NCBI RefSeq assembly: GCF_021117365.1
Contig: NZ_CP088262.1
Span: 2,978,501 to 3,042,500, forward strand
Length of the DNA: 64,000 nt
From: Nocardioides sp. cx-173
GTDB taxonomy: Bacteria; Actinomycetota; Actinomycetes; Propionibacteriales; Nocardioidaceae
Direction: 5' to 3'
Shown: positions 7,409 through 18,782 of the stretch, piece after piece
Layout: every line of letters starts with the position of its first letter
Numbering within the stretch: the stretch's first letter is position 1
Position numbers and translations under genes: made by a program
Notes under the pieces: model-generated
The model's input: only the letters and a program-made list of their open reading frames with translations
The model's database searches: none
What the model was told of the DNA's origin: nothing

Positions 7409-7996
7409 ATGGTCAACCTCACCCGGATCTACACGCGCACCGGCGACGCCGGTGAGACCCGCCTCGGGGACATGAGCCTCACCACGAAGAACGACCTGCG
7501 GCTGCACGCCTACGCCGATGTCGACGAGGCCAACGCGACGCTGGGGCTCGCGCTCGCCGCGGGCGAGCTGGAGCCGGACGTGGTGGCGGTGCTGACCCAC
7601 GTGCAGAACGACCTCTTCGACGTCGGAGCGGACTTCTGCACGCCGGTCGTCGCGGAGCCCGAGTACCCCCCGCTCCGCGTCGAGCAGGAGTACGTCGACC
7701 GGCTCGAGACCTGGTGCGACCACTACAACGAGGCGCTGCCGAGCCTGCGCTCCTTCATCCTCAGCGGGGGCACGGTGGGCGCGGCCCACCTGCACGTGGC
7801 GCGCACCGTCGTACGGCGTGCGGAGCGGTCGGCCTGGGCCGCCTTCGAGCAGCACGGCGAGTCCATGAACCGGCTGGCGATCACCTACCTCAACCGGCTC
7901 TCGGACCTGGTGTTCATCCTGGCCCGCCACGCCAACCGCGAGGTCGGGGACGTCCTGTGGGTCCCCGGCGGGGAGCGCGGGGCTAGGGACGACTGA
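7409..7996 (+). CDS. pduO: Cob(I)yrinic acid a,c-diamide / cob(I)alamin adenosyltransferase (PduO type)
   Basis: The enzyme transfers the adenosyl group of ATP to cob(I)alamin, making coenzyme B12 for mutases such as MeaA. The PduO signature is clear: N-terminal IYTRTGDAGETRLGD (ATP-binding), HAYADVDEANATLGLA, then CxxP-less FILSGGTVGAAHLHVARTVVRRAER and a C-terminal LNRLSDLVFILARHAN. The 195-residue length is normal. It converges on the MFS gene with a 14-base overlap of the 3' ends. The M. tuberculosis homologue is Rv1314c, also next to the atp operon. Confidence 0.92.
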   Translation: MVNLTRIYTRTGDAGETRLGDMSLTTKNDLRLHAYADVDEANATLGLALAAGELEPDVVAVLTHVQNDLFDVGADFCTPVVAEPEYPPLRVEQEYVDRLETWCDHYNEALPSLRSFILSGGTVGAAHLHVARTVVRRAERSAWAAFEQHGESMNRLAITYLNRLSDLVFILARHANREVGDVLWVPGGERGARDD

Positions 7997-9158
7997 CGGG
8001 CCGGCTCACCGGCCGTCCGGCCGCGAGGACCGCCGCCGCCGCGGGGCCCATCAGGACCGTCACGGCCAGCAGCGACTCGAGCGTGCCCACGGCATCGCCC
8101 AGCGCTCCGAGCAGGGGCGGACCGGTGAGGAACGCCGCGTAGCCGATCGTCGCCACCACGCTGACCCGAGCACCGGCCCGGGCCGGGTCGTCGGCCGCGG
8201 CACTCATCCCGACCGGGAAGCCGAGCGCCGCCCCGATCCCCCAGATCAGGATGCCGACGGCGGCCACGACCGGGCTGCCCCCGACGACCGTCAGCAGCGT
8301 CCCGGCGGCCACCGCTCCGGCGGAGGCCCACAGGACCGGCCGGCGCCCGAAGCGGTCCAGGGCGGCCGGGCCCAGCAGCCGCCCCGTGGTCATCGCGGTG
8401 ACGAACAGCGCGTAGCCGCTCACCCCGACCCAGTCGGGGGCGTCGTAGCCGTCGATGACAGCCAGCGCCAGCCAGTCGGTCGCGGAGCCCTCGGCCACGG
8501 CGAAGGTGAGGACCATCAGCCCGATGGCGAGGGTGCGGGGCTCGGTCCAGGCGGAGCGCGCCGGGGCCCGGTCGTGCTCCGGCGCGGCCTCGACGGGCAG
8601 GAACTCCCGGACCGCCACGAGGACGGCGCCGAGCGCGAGCAGCGCCACGACGCCGAGGTGGGCCTGCACAGGGACGTCCCACGCGGCCATGGCCACGCCC
8701 ACGCCGGCGCCGCCGATGTTGCCGAAGGACCAGCCGGCGTGGAAGCGCGGCATGATCGTGCGCCCCAGCAGCCGCTCCACCTCGGCGCCCTCGACGTTCA
8801 TCGCGACGTCCCAGATCCCGTTGCCGACGCCGTAGATGAAGAGCCCGGCGGCCGCGGCGGGCACCGAGCCGGCCGTGAAGGCGCCGACCGCACAGGTCAC
8901 GAGACCGAGGGCGGTGAGGACCGCGGCGATGCGCACCACGGTCGCGGCGCTGCTCCACTCCACCAGACGACCGGCCGTGGGGAGGGACAGCACGGAACCG
9001 GCGGCGATCGCCAGCAGGAGCAGGCCGAGCGCGCCGTTGTCGAGGTCGAGGCGGTCACGCAGGGCCGGCACCCGCGAGACCAGACTCGCCATCAGCACGC
9101 CGTTGACCGCGAATGCCGCAGCGACGGCCCGCTTGGAGGCGAGCAGCGAGCCGGTCAC
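7983..9158 (-). CDS. MFS transporter (YbjJ-like)
   Basis: A 391-residue hydrophobic protein with about 12 membrane segments. It starts with AVAAAFAVNGVLMASLVSRVPALRDRL, the pattern seen in YbjJ/fucose-permease-like MFS members, and has GNGIWDVAMNVEGAEVER and DRFGRRPVLW loops. The transported substrate is unknown. Its start overlaps the stop of the DUF2550 gene by 4 bases (ATGA), so the two are co-transcribed from downstream of the atp operon. Confidence 0.85.
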   Translation of the reverse strand: MTGSLLASKRAVAAAFAVNGVLMASLVSRVPALRDRLDLDNGALGLLLLAIAAGSVLSLPTAGRLVEWSSAATVVRIAAVLTALGLVTCAVGAFTAGSVPAAAAGLFIYGVGNGIWDVAMNVEGAEVERLLGRTIMPRFHAGWSFGNIGGAGVGVAMAAWDVPVQAHLGVVALLALGAVLVAVREFLPVEAAPEHDRAPARSAWTEPRTLAIGLMVLTFAVAEGSATDWLALAVIDGYDAPDWVGVSGYALFVTAMTTGRLLGPAALDRFGRRPVLWASAGAVAAGTLLTVVGGSPVVAAVGILIWGIGAALGFPVGMSAAADDPARAGARVSVVATIGYAAFLTGPPLLGALGDAVGTLESLLAVTVLMGPAAAAVLAAGRPVSRPVSRP

Positions 9159-9595
9159 CGGGACCAGTCGGTGCCGGGCGGCCGTGCCTCCAGCCAGGAC
9201 TGGAAGCCGGTGAGCGAGGCCTGGCTCAGGGCCAGCTCGACCTCGCCCGCGGCGGTCTGGCAGTGGATGACGACGTGGTCGGGGTAGAGCGAGACCTGCT
9301 CCGCGCCCTGCTGCTCGCGGCGGCCGTCGTAGGTCAGGTCGTCACGCGCCCAGACCCGCTTGGGCCGTGGGGCCAGGGAGAACAGCCGGAACCACTCGAG
9401 GTGTTGGCCCGAGTAGCGTCCCAGCCCGAGGACCCAACCGCGCCCGGCCTTGTCGGACCGGACGCGGTAGCTGAGCTCGAAGGTGCCGCCGTGGCGGGAC
9501 AGGACGCGCCGCCGTACCACGAGCGCGACTCCATAGCTGAGGACCAGGAGCAGGAGGACACCGGCGATGTCGATCAGCCACTGCCACCATGCCAT
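9155..9595 (-). CDS. DUF2550 membrane protein
   Basis: 146 residues: one N-terminal membrane segment (WLIDIAGVLLLLVLSYGVAL) followed by RRRVLSRHGGTFELSYR and a soluble domain (GWVLGLGRYSGQHLEWFRLFS). This matches the actinobacterial DUF2550 family, which habitually lies just downstream of atpC (Rv1312 in M. tuberculosis). The function is unknown. It has a good Shine-Dalgarno (AAGGGAGG) and its own candidate -10 (TAGGCT, 9628 to 9623) just past the atp terminator. Confidence 0.88.
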   Translation of the reverse strand: MAWWQWLIDIAGVLLLLVLSYGVALVVRRRVLSRHGGTFELSYRVRSDKAGRGWVLGLGRYSGQHLEWFRLFSLAPRPKRVWARDDLTYDGRREQQGAEQVSLYPDHVVIHCQTAAGEVELALSQASLTGFQSWLEARPPGTDWSR

Positions 9596-9640
9596 TCGGT
9601 CCCGTCCTCCCTTGGTCGGGGCAGCCTATCGGGAGCACGA

Positions 9641-9667
9641 ACGGCGGCCCTCATCGAGGGCCGCCGT
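9641..9667 (-). terminator. Terminator of the atp operon
   Basis: A perfect 12-bp stem (ACGGCGGCCCTC pairing with GAGGGCCGCCGT) with a 3-base loop lies 26 bases past the atpC stop. It lacks a U-tract, as is common in actinobacterial intrinsic terminators. Confidence 0.8.
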
Positions 9668-9692
9668 CGCGGTGGTGCAGGTGGAGTGACGC

Positions 9693-10087
9693 TCAGGAGG
9701 ACCGCTCCGCGGCGCGGATCCGGACCTCGGCGCGGCGGATCCGGGCCTCGTCGTCCTCGTCCGAGGTCCGTGCGCTCTCGAGCTCGCTCTGGGCGGCCGA
9801 CACGTCGATGTCCGTCGCCAGGATCGCCCGCTCGGACAGGATCGAGACCCGGTTGTTGGCCACGGAGAGGAACCCGCCGTCGACCGCGGCGACCACCAGG
9901 TCACCCTCCTCGGCGGAGATCTCCACGACCGCGTCGGTCAGCAGCGAGAGCAGCGGCGCGTGGTCCTTGAGCACACCCACGTCGCCCTCGACCGTGCGCG
10001 CGATGACCATGGTCGCCTCGCCGGACCACACGGTCCGGTCGGCGGCGACCAGCTCCACATGCAGAGCGTCGCCTTCCGAGGCGGCCA

Positions 10088-10088
<1 letters not shown>
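9693..10088 (-). CDS. atpC: F1Fo ATP synthase epsilon subunit
   Basis: 131 residues: the N-terminal beta sandwich (LHVELVAADRTVWSGEATMVIARTVEGDVGVL with the LKDHAPLLSLL segment) and a C-terminal helical region beginning SERAILATDIDVSAAQ. It couples gamma rotation to F1 and restrains ATP hydrolysis. The ATG at 10088 overlaps the atpD stop by one base (TGATG), which fixes the start even though the frame extends further upstream. Confidence 0.95.
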
Positions 10089-11551
<1,463 letters not shown>

Positions 11552-11563
11552 TCACTCGCTCTG

Positions 11564-12487
11564 CTAGTCGTTGCCTGAGTTTGCGTCGGCCAGCGCGTTG
11601 ACGCCACCAACGATCTCGCTGATTTCCTGGGTGATGCCGGCCTGGCGGGCCTGGTTGGCGATCCGCGTGTACTTCTTGATGAGCTCGTCGGCGTTGTCCG
11701 TGGCGGACTTCATCGCCTTCTGACGGGCGGCCAGCTCGGAGGCGGCCGCCTGCAGCAGTGCGAAGAAGATCCGGCTCTGGACGTACTGCGGAAGCAGCCC
11801 GTCGAGGACCTCGGCCGGAGACGGCTCGAACTCGTAGAGCGGCAGCAGGTCGGACGCGTCGTGCTCCTGTCCACCCTCCTCGGCCTCGACGACCTCGAGC
11901 GGCAGCAGCCGCACCGCGGTGGGCTCCTGGACGAGCATGGAGCGGAACCGCGTGTAGACCACGTGGACCTCGTCGACGTCGCCGTCCTCGCCCTGCTCCT
12001 TGAGGAACGCCTCGATCAGGTGCCGCCCGATGTCGGCGGCCGTGTCGTAGGACGGCTGGTCGGAGGCGCCGGTCCAGGCCTGGACGATCGGGCGCTGGCG
12101 GAACTTGAAGTACGCCTCACCCTTGCGTCCCGCGATGAACCAGTCGATCTCCTTGCCTTCGCCGCGCAGCTTCTCGGCGAGGCGCTCGGCCTCCTTGAGC
12201 ACGCTCGAGGAGTAGGCACCCGCGAGACCACGGTCGCTGGTCACGATGAGGACGGCGGCCCGCTTGGGGTCCTCCTCCTCCCGGGTCAGCGGGTGGTCGA
12301 CGTTCGAGAACGTCGCGACGGCCGACACCGCACGCGTCAGCTCGCGGGCGTACGGCGCTGCCGCCTGAGCCCGTTGCTGCGCCTTGATGATGCGGGACGC
12401 AGCGATGAGCTCCATGGCGCGCGTGATCTTCTTCATCGACTCCGTCGACTTGATCCGCGCGCGGTACTCACGCAGCGAGAGGGCCAT
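11564..12487 (-). CDS. atpG: F1Fo ATP synthase gamma subunit
   Basis: The 307-residue central stalk. The N-terminal helix begins [20 protein letters not shown] and continues [17 protein letters not shown]. The C-terminal helix has [17 protein letters not shown] residues ([20 protein letters not shown]) and ends with [10 protein letters not shown]. The insertion around [20 protein letters not shown] is the longer loop seen in actinobacterial gamma subunits. It lies three bases downstream of atpA. Confidence 0.96.
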   Translation of the reverse strand: MALSLREYRARIKSTESMKKITRAMELIAASRIIKAQQRAQAAAPYARELTRAVSAVATFSNVDHPLTREEEDPKRAAVLIVTSDRGLAGAYSSSVLKEAERLAEKLRGEGKEIDWFIAGRKGEAYFKFRQRPIVQAWTGASDQPSYDTAADIGRHLIEAFLKEQGEDGDVDEVHVVYTRFRSMLVQEPTAVRLLPLEVVEAEEGGQEHDASDLLPLYEFEPSPAEVLDGLLPQYVQSRIFFALLQAAASELAARQKAMKSATDNADELIKKYTRIANQARQAGITQEISEIVGGVNALADANSGND

Positions 12488-12490
12488 GGG

Positions 12491-14128
12491 TCAGCCTCGC
12501 TTCTGCTTGACGATCTGCTCCTGGTCCTCGTCCTCCAGCGCCTCGGCCGGAGCCTCGTTGCCGACCTTGATCGAGCCACCTTCGGAGGTCTCGAACTCGT
12601 TGAGGAAGGAGTCGTAGGCATCAGAGAGCGAGGACTCGGTGTCGTCCTCGAACTTCAGGGACTCGCGGATCGCCGCGAGGATCCCCTCGTGCGAACGGCG
12701 CAGGAAGTCGAGGAACTCGCGCTCGAAGCGGAGCACGTCCTCGACCGGGACCCGGTCCAGGCGGCCGGTGGTGCCGAGCCACAGGGAGACGGTCATCTCC
12801 TCGAGCGGGTACGGCGAGTAGGCCGGCTGCTTGAGCAGGGCCATGAGCCGCTGGCCGCGGTCGAGCTGCTGGCGCGAGGCCGCGTCGAGGTCGGAGGCGA
12901 ACATCGCGAACGCCTCCATGGCGCGGAACTGCGCCAGGTCGACCTTGAGCGAGCCGGTGACGGCCTTCATGGCCTTGGTCATCGCCGCGCCACCCACGCG
13001 CGAGACCGAGACACCCACGTCGATGGCGGGGCGCTGGTTGGCCGCGAACAGGTCCGACTGCAAGAAGATCTGGCCGTCGGTGATCGAGATGACGTTGGTG
13101 GGGATGAACGCCGAGACGTCGTTGGCCTTGGTCTCCACCATCGGCAGACCGGTCATGGACCCGGAGCCCAGCTCGTCGGAGAGCTTGGCACAGCGCTCCA
13201 GCAGCCGGCTGTGCAGGTAGAAGACGTCACCCGGGTAGGCCTCGCGGCCCGGCGGGCGGCGCAGGAGCAGCGACACGGCGCGGTAGGCCTCGGCCTGCTT
13301 GGTGAGGTCGTCGAACACGATGAGGACGTGCTTGCCGTCGTACATCCAGTGCTGGCCGATGGCCGAGCCGGTGTAGGGCGCGAGGTACTTGAAGCCGGCA
13401 CTGTCGGACGCGGGGGCGGCGACGATGGTGGTGTACTCCAGCGCGCCGGCCTCCTCGAGGGCGCCACGCACGGAGGCGATGGTCGAGCCCTTCTGGCCGA
13501 TGGCGACGTAGATGCAGCGGACCTGCTTGCTCGGGTCGCCGGTCTCCCAGTACTGCTTCTGGTTGATGATCGTGTCGATCGCGACGGTGGTCTTGCCCGT
13601 GGCGCGGTCGCCGATGATCAGCTGGCGCTGGCCGCGGCCGATCGGGGTCAGGGCGTCGATCGCCTTGATGCCCGTGGCGAGCGGCTCGTGCACCGACTTG
13701 CGCTGCATCACCGAGGGCGCCTGGAGCTCCAGCGCGCGACGACCGTCGGTCGCGATGTCGCCGAGGCCGTCGATCGGGTTGCCGAGCGGGTCGACGACGC
13801 GGCCGAGGTAGCCCTCGCCCACCGGGACCGAGAGGACCTCGCCCGTACGACGGACGGTCTGGCCCTCCTCGATCTTGTCGAACTCACCGAGGACGACGGC
13901 ACCGATCTCGCGGGTGTCGAGGTTCAGCGCCAGTCCCAGCGTGCCGTCCTCGAACTCGAGGAGCTCGTTGGCCATGGCCGAGGGCAGACCACTGATGCGC
14001 GCGATGCCGTCACCGGCCTCGGCGACCGTGCCGACCTCTTCCTTGCCGGCGGCCTCCGGCTTGTAGTCGGAAACGAACTTCTGGAGCGCGTCGCGGATCT
14101 CGTCCGGACGGATCGAAAGCTCCGTCAT
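12491..14128 (-). CDS. atpA: F1Fo ATP synthase alpha subunit
   Basis: 545 residues: N-terminal crown domain, Walker [15 protein letters not shown], and the alpha signature in [20 protein letters not shown]. It has the long acidic C-terminal extension typical of actinobacteria ([20 protein letters not shown] onward), which in mycobacteria suppresses ATP hydrolysis. The non-catalytic nucleotide site is intact. Confidence 0.97.
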   Translation of the reverse strand: MTELSIRPDEIRDALQKFVSDYKPEAAGKEEVGTVAEAGDGIARISGLPSAMANELLEFEDGTLGLALNLDTREIGAVVLGEFDKIEEGQTVRRTGEVLSVPVGEGYLGRVVDPLGNPIDGLGDIATDGRRALELQAPSVMQRKSVHEPLATGIKAIDALTPIGRGQRQLIIGDRATGKTTVAIDTIINQKQYWETGDPSKQVRCIYVAIGQKGSTIASVRGALEEAGALEYTTIVAAPASDSAGFKYLAPYTGSAIGQHWMYDGKHVLIVFDDLTKQAEAYRAVSLLLRRPPGREAYPGDVFYLHSRLLERCAKLSDELGSGSMTGLPMVETKANDVSAFIPTNVISITDGQIFLQSDLFAANQRPAIDVGVSVSRVGGAAMTKAMKAVTGSLKVDLAQFRAMEAFAMFASDLDAASRQQLDRGQRLMALLKQPAYSPYPLEEMTVSLWLGTTGRLDRVPVEDVLRFEREFLDFLRRSHEGILAAIRESLKFEDDTESSLSDAYDSFLNEFETSEGGSIKVGNEAPAEALEDEDQEQIVKQKRG

Positions 14129-14185
14129 GTCTGCCTACTCTCTGATCTCTGACTCAGGTGTTGTACGTGGTGGGGGTTGCCGGCG

Positions 14186-14994
14186 TCAGCCGGCCAGCTT
14201 CCGTCGTGCTTCGTCGATCCGGCCTGCCACCGTGCCGTCGATGACGTCGTCACCGATCTCCACCCGCATGCCTCCGAGGAGGGACGGGTCGACGACGACG
14301 TTGAGGTGGACCTCACGGCCGTACTGCTGGGTGAGCGCCCGCTGCAGCCGGGTGCGCTCCGCGTCGCTGAGGTCCTGGGCCACCCGGACCTCGGCCACGC
14401 TCTCCTTGCGCACCGAGGCCGCGACCTTCTGGAACTCGGTGAGCGCCAGGTTCACCGTGCGGTAGGCGCCCGAGAGCGCCTGCTCGGCGAGGACCAGCGA
14501 CTCCGGGAGGACCTTGCCCTCGAGCAGCGTGCGCAGCAGCTCGCGCTTGTCGCCCGTGGAGCGGGCGGGGTCGCTCAGCGCCGTGCGGAGCTCGGGGTTG
14601 TCGTTGATCGTCTGAGCGATGCCGAACAGCTCGTCGGCCAGGCGGCTGGCCTGGGCCGCCGTGGCACCGCCCGAGCGCACCACGGCGATGACGCCGAGGA
14701 GCTCGAGCGCGTCCGCGAGGTCGCGCGTGGCGGTCCACCGACGCGACACCGCGTCGGCGACCAGGTCGAGCGCGACAGCGTCGACCTTGCCGTCGAAGAG
14801 GGATCGCATCAGCCCCGCCTTGGCGGCCGAGTCGGTCGAGACGTCCGTGGCGAGACGCCGCAGCGCCGGCTCCGAGCGGAGCACGGCCGCGATGCCGAAG
14901 AGGTCCCGGCCGAGGTCGGTGCTGGGGTCGGGGACCCCGGCGAGCCGGTCACGCAGACCGGCCACCGCCTCGGCAGAAGCGCCACGTACGGACA

Positions 14995-14995
<1 letters not shown>
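14186..14995 (-). CDS. atpH: F1Fo ATP synthase delta subunit
   Basis: 269 residues, about 90 longer than the E. coli delta, with an N-terminal helical extension before the canonical domain (DELFGIAQTINDNPELRTAL, then the C-terminal YGREVHLNVVVDPSLLGGMRVEIGDDVIDG). It links the peripheral b stalk to the top of F1. The subunit is separate from b here, not fused as in mycobacteria. Its ATG overlaps the atpF stop by one base. Confidence 0.95.
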
Positions 14996-15615
<620 letters not shown>

Positions 15616-15635
15616 CTACGTCGGCTGGACGGAGG

Positions 15636-15854
15636 TCAGCTCAGGACGAACGCGAGGGCGATACCGATAATGGCGAGCGCCTCGGCGAGCGCGAAGCCGA
15701 GGATCGCGATCGACTGCAGGCGCGACTGGGCCTCGGGCTGGCGAGCGACGCCGTTGATGTAGGCCGCGAAGATCAGACCGATGCCGATACCGGGGCCGAT
15801 GGCCGCCAGGCCGTAGCCGATCATGTTGACGGAGCCGTTCAGAGTGCCATCCAC
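15636..15854 (-). CDS. atpE: F1Fo ATP synthase c subunit
   Basis: A 72-residue hairpin of two membrane helices. The glycine-rich first helix ([16 protein letters not shown]) and the polar RQP loop at 38-40 are present, and the proton-carrying carboxylate is Glu58 in [10 protein letters not shown]. This is the site equivalent to the diarylquinoline target in mycobacteria. The start is GTG at 15854, preceded by AGGAAG; a nearby ATG is out of frame. Confidence 0.97.
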   Translation of the reverse strand: MDGTLNGSVNMIGYGLAAIGPGIGIGLIFAAYINGVARQPEAQSRLQSIAILGFALAEALAIIGIALAFVLS

Positions 15855-15923
15855 GGCAATCTTCCTTTCGGTTGTTTCTATCTCAGGTGATACAGCAATG
15901 GGGTGTGGTGCGGTCCCGGAGGA

Positions 15924-16766
15924 CTAGTGCTCGTCGGCCAGCGCGCCCTGGATGTACATGGCGTTGAGGAGGACGAAGACGTAGGCCTGGAGGAACTGGA
16001 TCAGGATCTCCAGGAAGGCGACGGCGATGAACAGGACCCAGGCGAGGATGCCGACCGGAGCGTAGGCCGCGCTCATCTCGAAGACGAGGTGCTGGCCGCC
16101 GAGCGCGAACAGGATCAGCAGCAGGTGGCCGGCGAACATGTTGGCGAAGAGTCGCAGGGCCAGCGTGACCGGCCGGACCAGGATGTTCGACAGGAACTCG
16201 AGGGGGACCAGCAGCACCAGGATCGGGCCGGTGATTCCGGCCGGCACCGACTGGAGCTTGAAGTAGCCCACGAAGCCGTGCTTCTTGATGCCCACCGCGT
16301 TGTAGATGACCCAGCTCAGCAGGGCCAGCCCGTAGACCATGCCCGAGCGTGAGAACGTCGGGAACTGGATGAACGGGATCGTCGCGAACAGGTTGTTGAG
16401 CAGGATAAACGCGAAGAGCGTGAAGAGGTACGGCACGAACCGCATGAAGTCGTGGCTGCCGATGATGTCGCGGCCGAGCGAGTTGCGGACGAAGCCGTAG
16501 GCCTCCTCGCCGACGAACTGCAGCCTGCCCGGGACCATGGCCCGCTTGCGCGAGGCGAGGTAGAACAAGCCGAAGATCAGCACGGCCGAGAGGACCAGCT
16601 GCAGCATCGGCTTGGTGACGCCGAGGACGAACTCCTGGCCGAAGGCGTGGATGGTTCCGAAGTCGCCGCCGATCGGGGGCAGGTCGAAGTCGGCCGGCCC
16701 CGGAGGGGTGAACTCCGTCCGGATGCCCGCGGCCTGCGGGACAAGTGCGCTGCCGATGCCGCTCAA
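15924..16766 (-). CDS. atpB: F1Fo ATP synthase a subunit
   Basis: 280 residues with about six membrane segments. The essential arginine lies in PVTLALRLFANMFAGH and the C-terminal helix has IQFLQAYVFVLLNAMYIQGAL. I start it at TTG 16766, because AGGAGA lies 5 bases upstream and the protein then begins SGIGSALVPQ. The open frame extends to 16844 but those residues carry no homology. Confidence 0.93.
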   Translation of the reverse strand: MSGIGSALVPQAAGIRTEFTPPGPADFDLPPIGGDFGTIHAFGQEFVLGVTKPMLQLVLSAVLIFGLFYLASRKRAMVPGRLQFVGEEAYGFVRNSLGRDIIGSHDFMRFVPYLFTLFAFILLNNLFATIPFIQFPTFSRSGMVYGLALLSWVIYNAVGIKKHGFVGYFKLQSVPAGITGPILVLLVPLEFLSNILVRPVTLALRLFANMFAGHLLLILFALGGQHLVFEMSAAYAPVGILAWVLFIAVAFLEILIQFLQAYVFVLLNAMYIQGALADEH

Positions 16767-16803
16767 CGTGTCTCCTGTGTCGTCACTGCCAACTCGTGCA
16801 CTA

Positions 16804-17049
16804 CTACGTCTGGGTCTGGTTCGGGTCCCGATCGTCCGGGGCACGGAAGCGTGCCCAGGTCTGGAACAACCCGAGCGCGGCGCCCAGCAGAATCCCGACC
16901 ACGACCAGGAAGGACGTCCCCAGCCACCGGTCGAAGAGCCATCCGATCAACCCGTAGACAAGCACACCGGAGACTAGGTACCCAAAGGCGAGCCAGGGGT
17001 CTCCGCGAGGTCCGTCGTCGTGCTCCGCAGGGGGAATCTCCTGAGCCAT
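16804..17049 (-). CDS. AtpZ/AtpI-family small membrane protein
   Basis: 81 residues with two membrane segments (YLVSGVLVYGLIGWLFDRWL and LVVVGILLGAALGLFQTWARF) and a charged N-terminus. The GWLFDRWLGTS motif between the helices is typical of AtpZ-type proteins encoded ahead of atpB, which have been linked to Mg2+/Ca2+ import and ATP synthase assembly. The specific role here is inferred from position. Confidence 0.8.
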   Translation of the reverse strand: MAQEIPPAEHDDGPRGDPWLAFGYLVSGVLVYGLIGWLFDRWLGTSFLVVVGILLGAALGLFQTWARFRAPDDRDPNQTQT

Positions 17050-17079
17050 CGCGAACCGGACAATAGCAGTCGCGCTCGG

Positions 17080-17550
17080 TCATCGTTCACCCGCCTTCGA
17101 CGGAAGGTCGTAGACCGGGATGCGGCGGCGGGTGACCAGCACGATCTGGCTGACGAGCCAGATCAGGGTGCCCCCGATCACCGCGCCCGCGAGCCAGGCC
17201 CGGTCCAGGGTCTCCTCCAGCACGCCGGACGCCGAGAGCACGGCGAAGACCAGCCCCATCAGCACCACCTGGAGCGTGTAGGTGAGCAGCGCGAACATCA
17301 GCGCGGCCGTGGGCATGACCTGGGCCACCGCGTTGACGCCCAGCGAGCTGCCGCCCAGGACCACGAGCACGAGGACCGTCCCCACGACTGCGCCCCACGC
17401 CGCGGCGGAGCCCTGCGCGAGTGCGCCGACCAGGCTCAGCAGCAGGCCGAGGACCAGGACCACCGCGGCCGCGGTGACGAGCACGCTGACACCGCTGTCC
17501 CGGGCGGGCTGCCCAGAGCGGGGAGTGCGGGGAACCTCGGTCGTCATCAT
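17080..17550 (-). CDS. atpI: ATP synthase protein I (AtpI-like)
   Basis: 156 residues with four membrane segments and a short basic C-terminus (TRRRIPVYDLPSKAGER). The position as the first gene of the atp cluster matches Rv1303 of M. tuberculosis. AtpI aids c-ring assembly in other bacteria, but the sequence family is divergent and the assignment rests mainly on topology and context. The start is at the first of two adjacent ATG codons. Confidence 0.75.
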   Translation of the reverse strand: MMTTEVPRTPRSGQPARDSGVSVLVTAAAVVLVLGLLLSLVGALAQGSAAAWGAVVGTVLVLVVLGGSSLGVNAVAQVMPTAALMFALLTYTLQVVLMGLVFAVLSASGVLEETLDRAWLAGAVIGGTLIWLVSQIVLVTRRRIPVYDLPSKAGER

Positions 17551-17582
17551 CGGCGGCCGTCCTGGTGGGGGTTTCGGGTGCT

Positions 17583-17598
17583 CGTGAAAACTATCACA
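17583..17598. promoter_or_regulatory. CRP/GlxR-like site upstream of the atp operon
   Basis: GTGA, six bases (AAACTA), then TCAC at 17584-17597 is an exact core of the CRP-family half-sites, with an A after it on the plus strand making nine of ten positions of TGTGA-N6-TCACA. The centre lies about 40 bases upstream of atpI. The minus-strand hexamer TAGTTT inside it could be a -10, which would make the site repressive; activation at another start is equally possible. Confidence 0.45.
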
Positions 17599-18778
17599 AA
17601 GTCTCGGAAGGCTCGGAATCGGCGCTCTCCCCTGCCGCCGGGGCGGGGTCCTCGGCCAGGATCCTCGGGCGATGGACGACCGGCAGCAGGAAGGTGAGCA
17701 GGACCGTGACGGCGGCCATCGCGCCGAGCGCCGCCCACATGCGCGGGCCGGTGTAGAGGCTGGCCAGGACCGTGCCGAAGGCGATCAGGGCCGCCCACAG
17801 CCACATGATCACCACCGCGCGGCGGTGGGAGTGGCCGATCTCGAGCAGCCGGTGGTGCAGGTGCTGCTTGTCGGGGGCGAACGGCGAGCGGCCCGCCCGC
17901 GTCCGACGTACGACGGCCAGGACCAGGTCGGCCAGCGGCACGATCAGGATCAGGACCGGCAGCCCCAGCGGCAGCAGGAAGGGCAGCAGGCTGGCCTGCG
18001 ACCCGCCGGCGCCCTCGGTCAGCTCGTTGCCGGTGAACTGCGTCGTGATCGTGAGGGCCGTCGTGGACAGCACCAGCCCGATCAGCATCGAGCCGCTGTC
18101 GCCCATGAAGAGCCGCGCCGGGTGGAAGTTGTGCACGAGGAAGCCCGCGCAGGCGCCGGCCAGCGAGGCGGAGAGCAGCGCGGCCGTCGTGGCGAGCGAG
18201 GCGCCGTTGAGGTTGGCCAGCTGGTAGCTGAACAGGAAAAACGCCGCCGCCCCGATGCCGACGACGCCGGCGGCCAGCCCGTCGAGGCCGTCCACGAAGT
18301 TGACCGCGTTGACGGTGGCGACCACCACGACGACGGTCAGCAGCTGGCCCTGGGCGGGGTCGAGGACGAACTGGTAGCCGTCGGGGCGCGGGAAGAAGTT
18401 GAACTGCAGGCCGGAGTAGATCAGCAGCCCCACCGCCAGCACCTGGCCGCCGAACTTGGTCAGGGCGTCCAGGTCGAAGATGTCGTCTAGCACCCCGATG
18501 CCGCAGACCATGGCCCCGGCGATGAGCACGAGGCGGGCGTCCTCGAAGACGAACGGCCCACCGTTGGAGAGGAACGGCAACTTCTGGGCGACCAGGTATG
18601 CCGCCACCAGCCCGCCGAGCATCGCGATGCCCCCGAGATAGGGGATCGGCTCGGCGTGGACGTCGCGGTCGCGCACCTTGGCGACCGCACCGGTGCGCAG
18701 CGCGATCTCGCGGGCGACGACGGTGAGCAGCGACGTCACCGCGGCGGCGACGAGGAAGACCAGGATGTACTCGCGCAC
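17594..18778 (-). CDS. wecA: WecA-like undecaprenyl-phosphate GlcNAc-1-phosphate transferase
   Basis: A 394-residue polytopic membrane enzyme of the MraY/WecA family. Catalytic regions are DDIFDLDALTKFGGQ, NAVNFVDGLDGLAAG, FMGDSGSML and the WecA-type cytoplasmic histidine loop PDKQHLHHRLLEIGHSHRRA, which separates it from MraY. It loads the first sugar phosphate onto polyprenyl phosphate for cell-wall linker or polysaccharide synthesis (Rv1302 in M. tuberculosis). Confidence 0.92.
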   Translation of the reverse strand: MREYILVFLVAAAVTSLLTVVAREIALRTGAVAKVRDRDVHAEPIPYLGGIAMLGGLVAAYLVAQKLPFLSNGGPFVFEDARLVLIAGAMVCGIGVLDDIFDLDALTKFGGQVLAVGLLIYSGLQFNFFPRPDGYQFVLDPAQGQLLTVVVVVATVNAVNFVDGLDGLAAGVVGIGAAAFFLFSYQLANLNGASLATTAALLSASLAGACAGFLVHNFHPARLFMGDSGSMLIGLVLSTTALTITTQFTGNELTEGAGGSQASLLPFLLPLGLPVLILIVPLADLVLAVVRRTRAGRSPFAPDKQHLHHRLLEIGHSHRRAVVIMWLWAALIAFGTVLASLYTGPRMWAALGAMAAVTVLLTFLLPVVHRPRILAEDPAPAAGESADSEPSETL

Positions 18779-18782
18779 GCGC

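Noticed and set aside
11861..14152. A 763-codon plus-strand frame opposite atpG and atpA
   Set aside because: It is a codon-bias shadow of two unmistakable ATP synthase genes, with no Shine-Dalgarno or homology.
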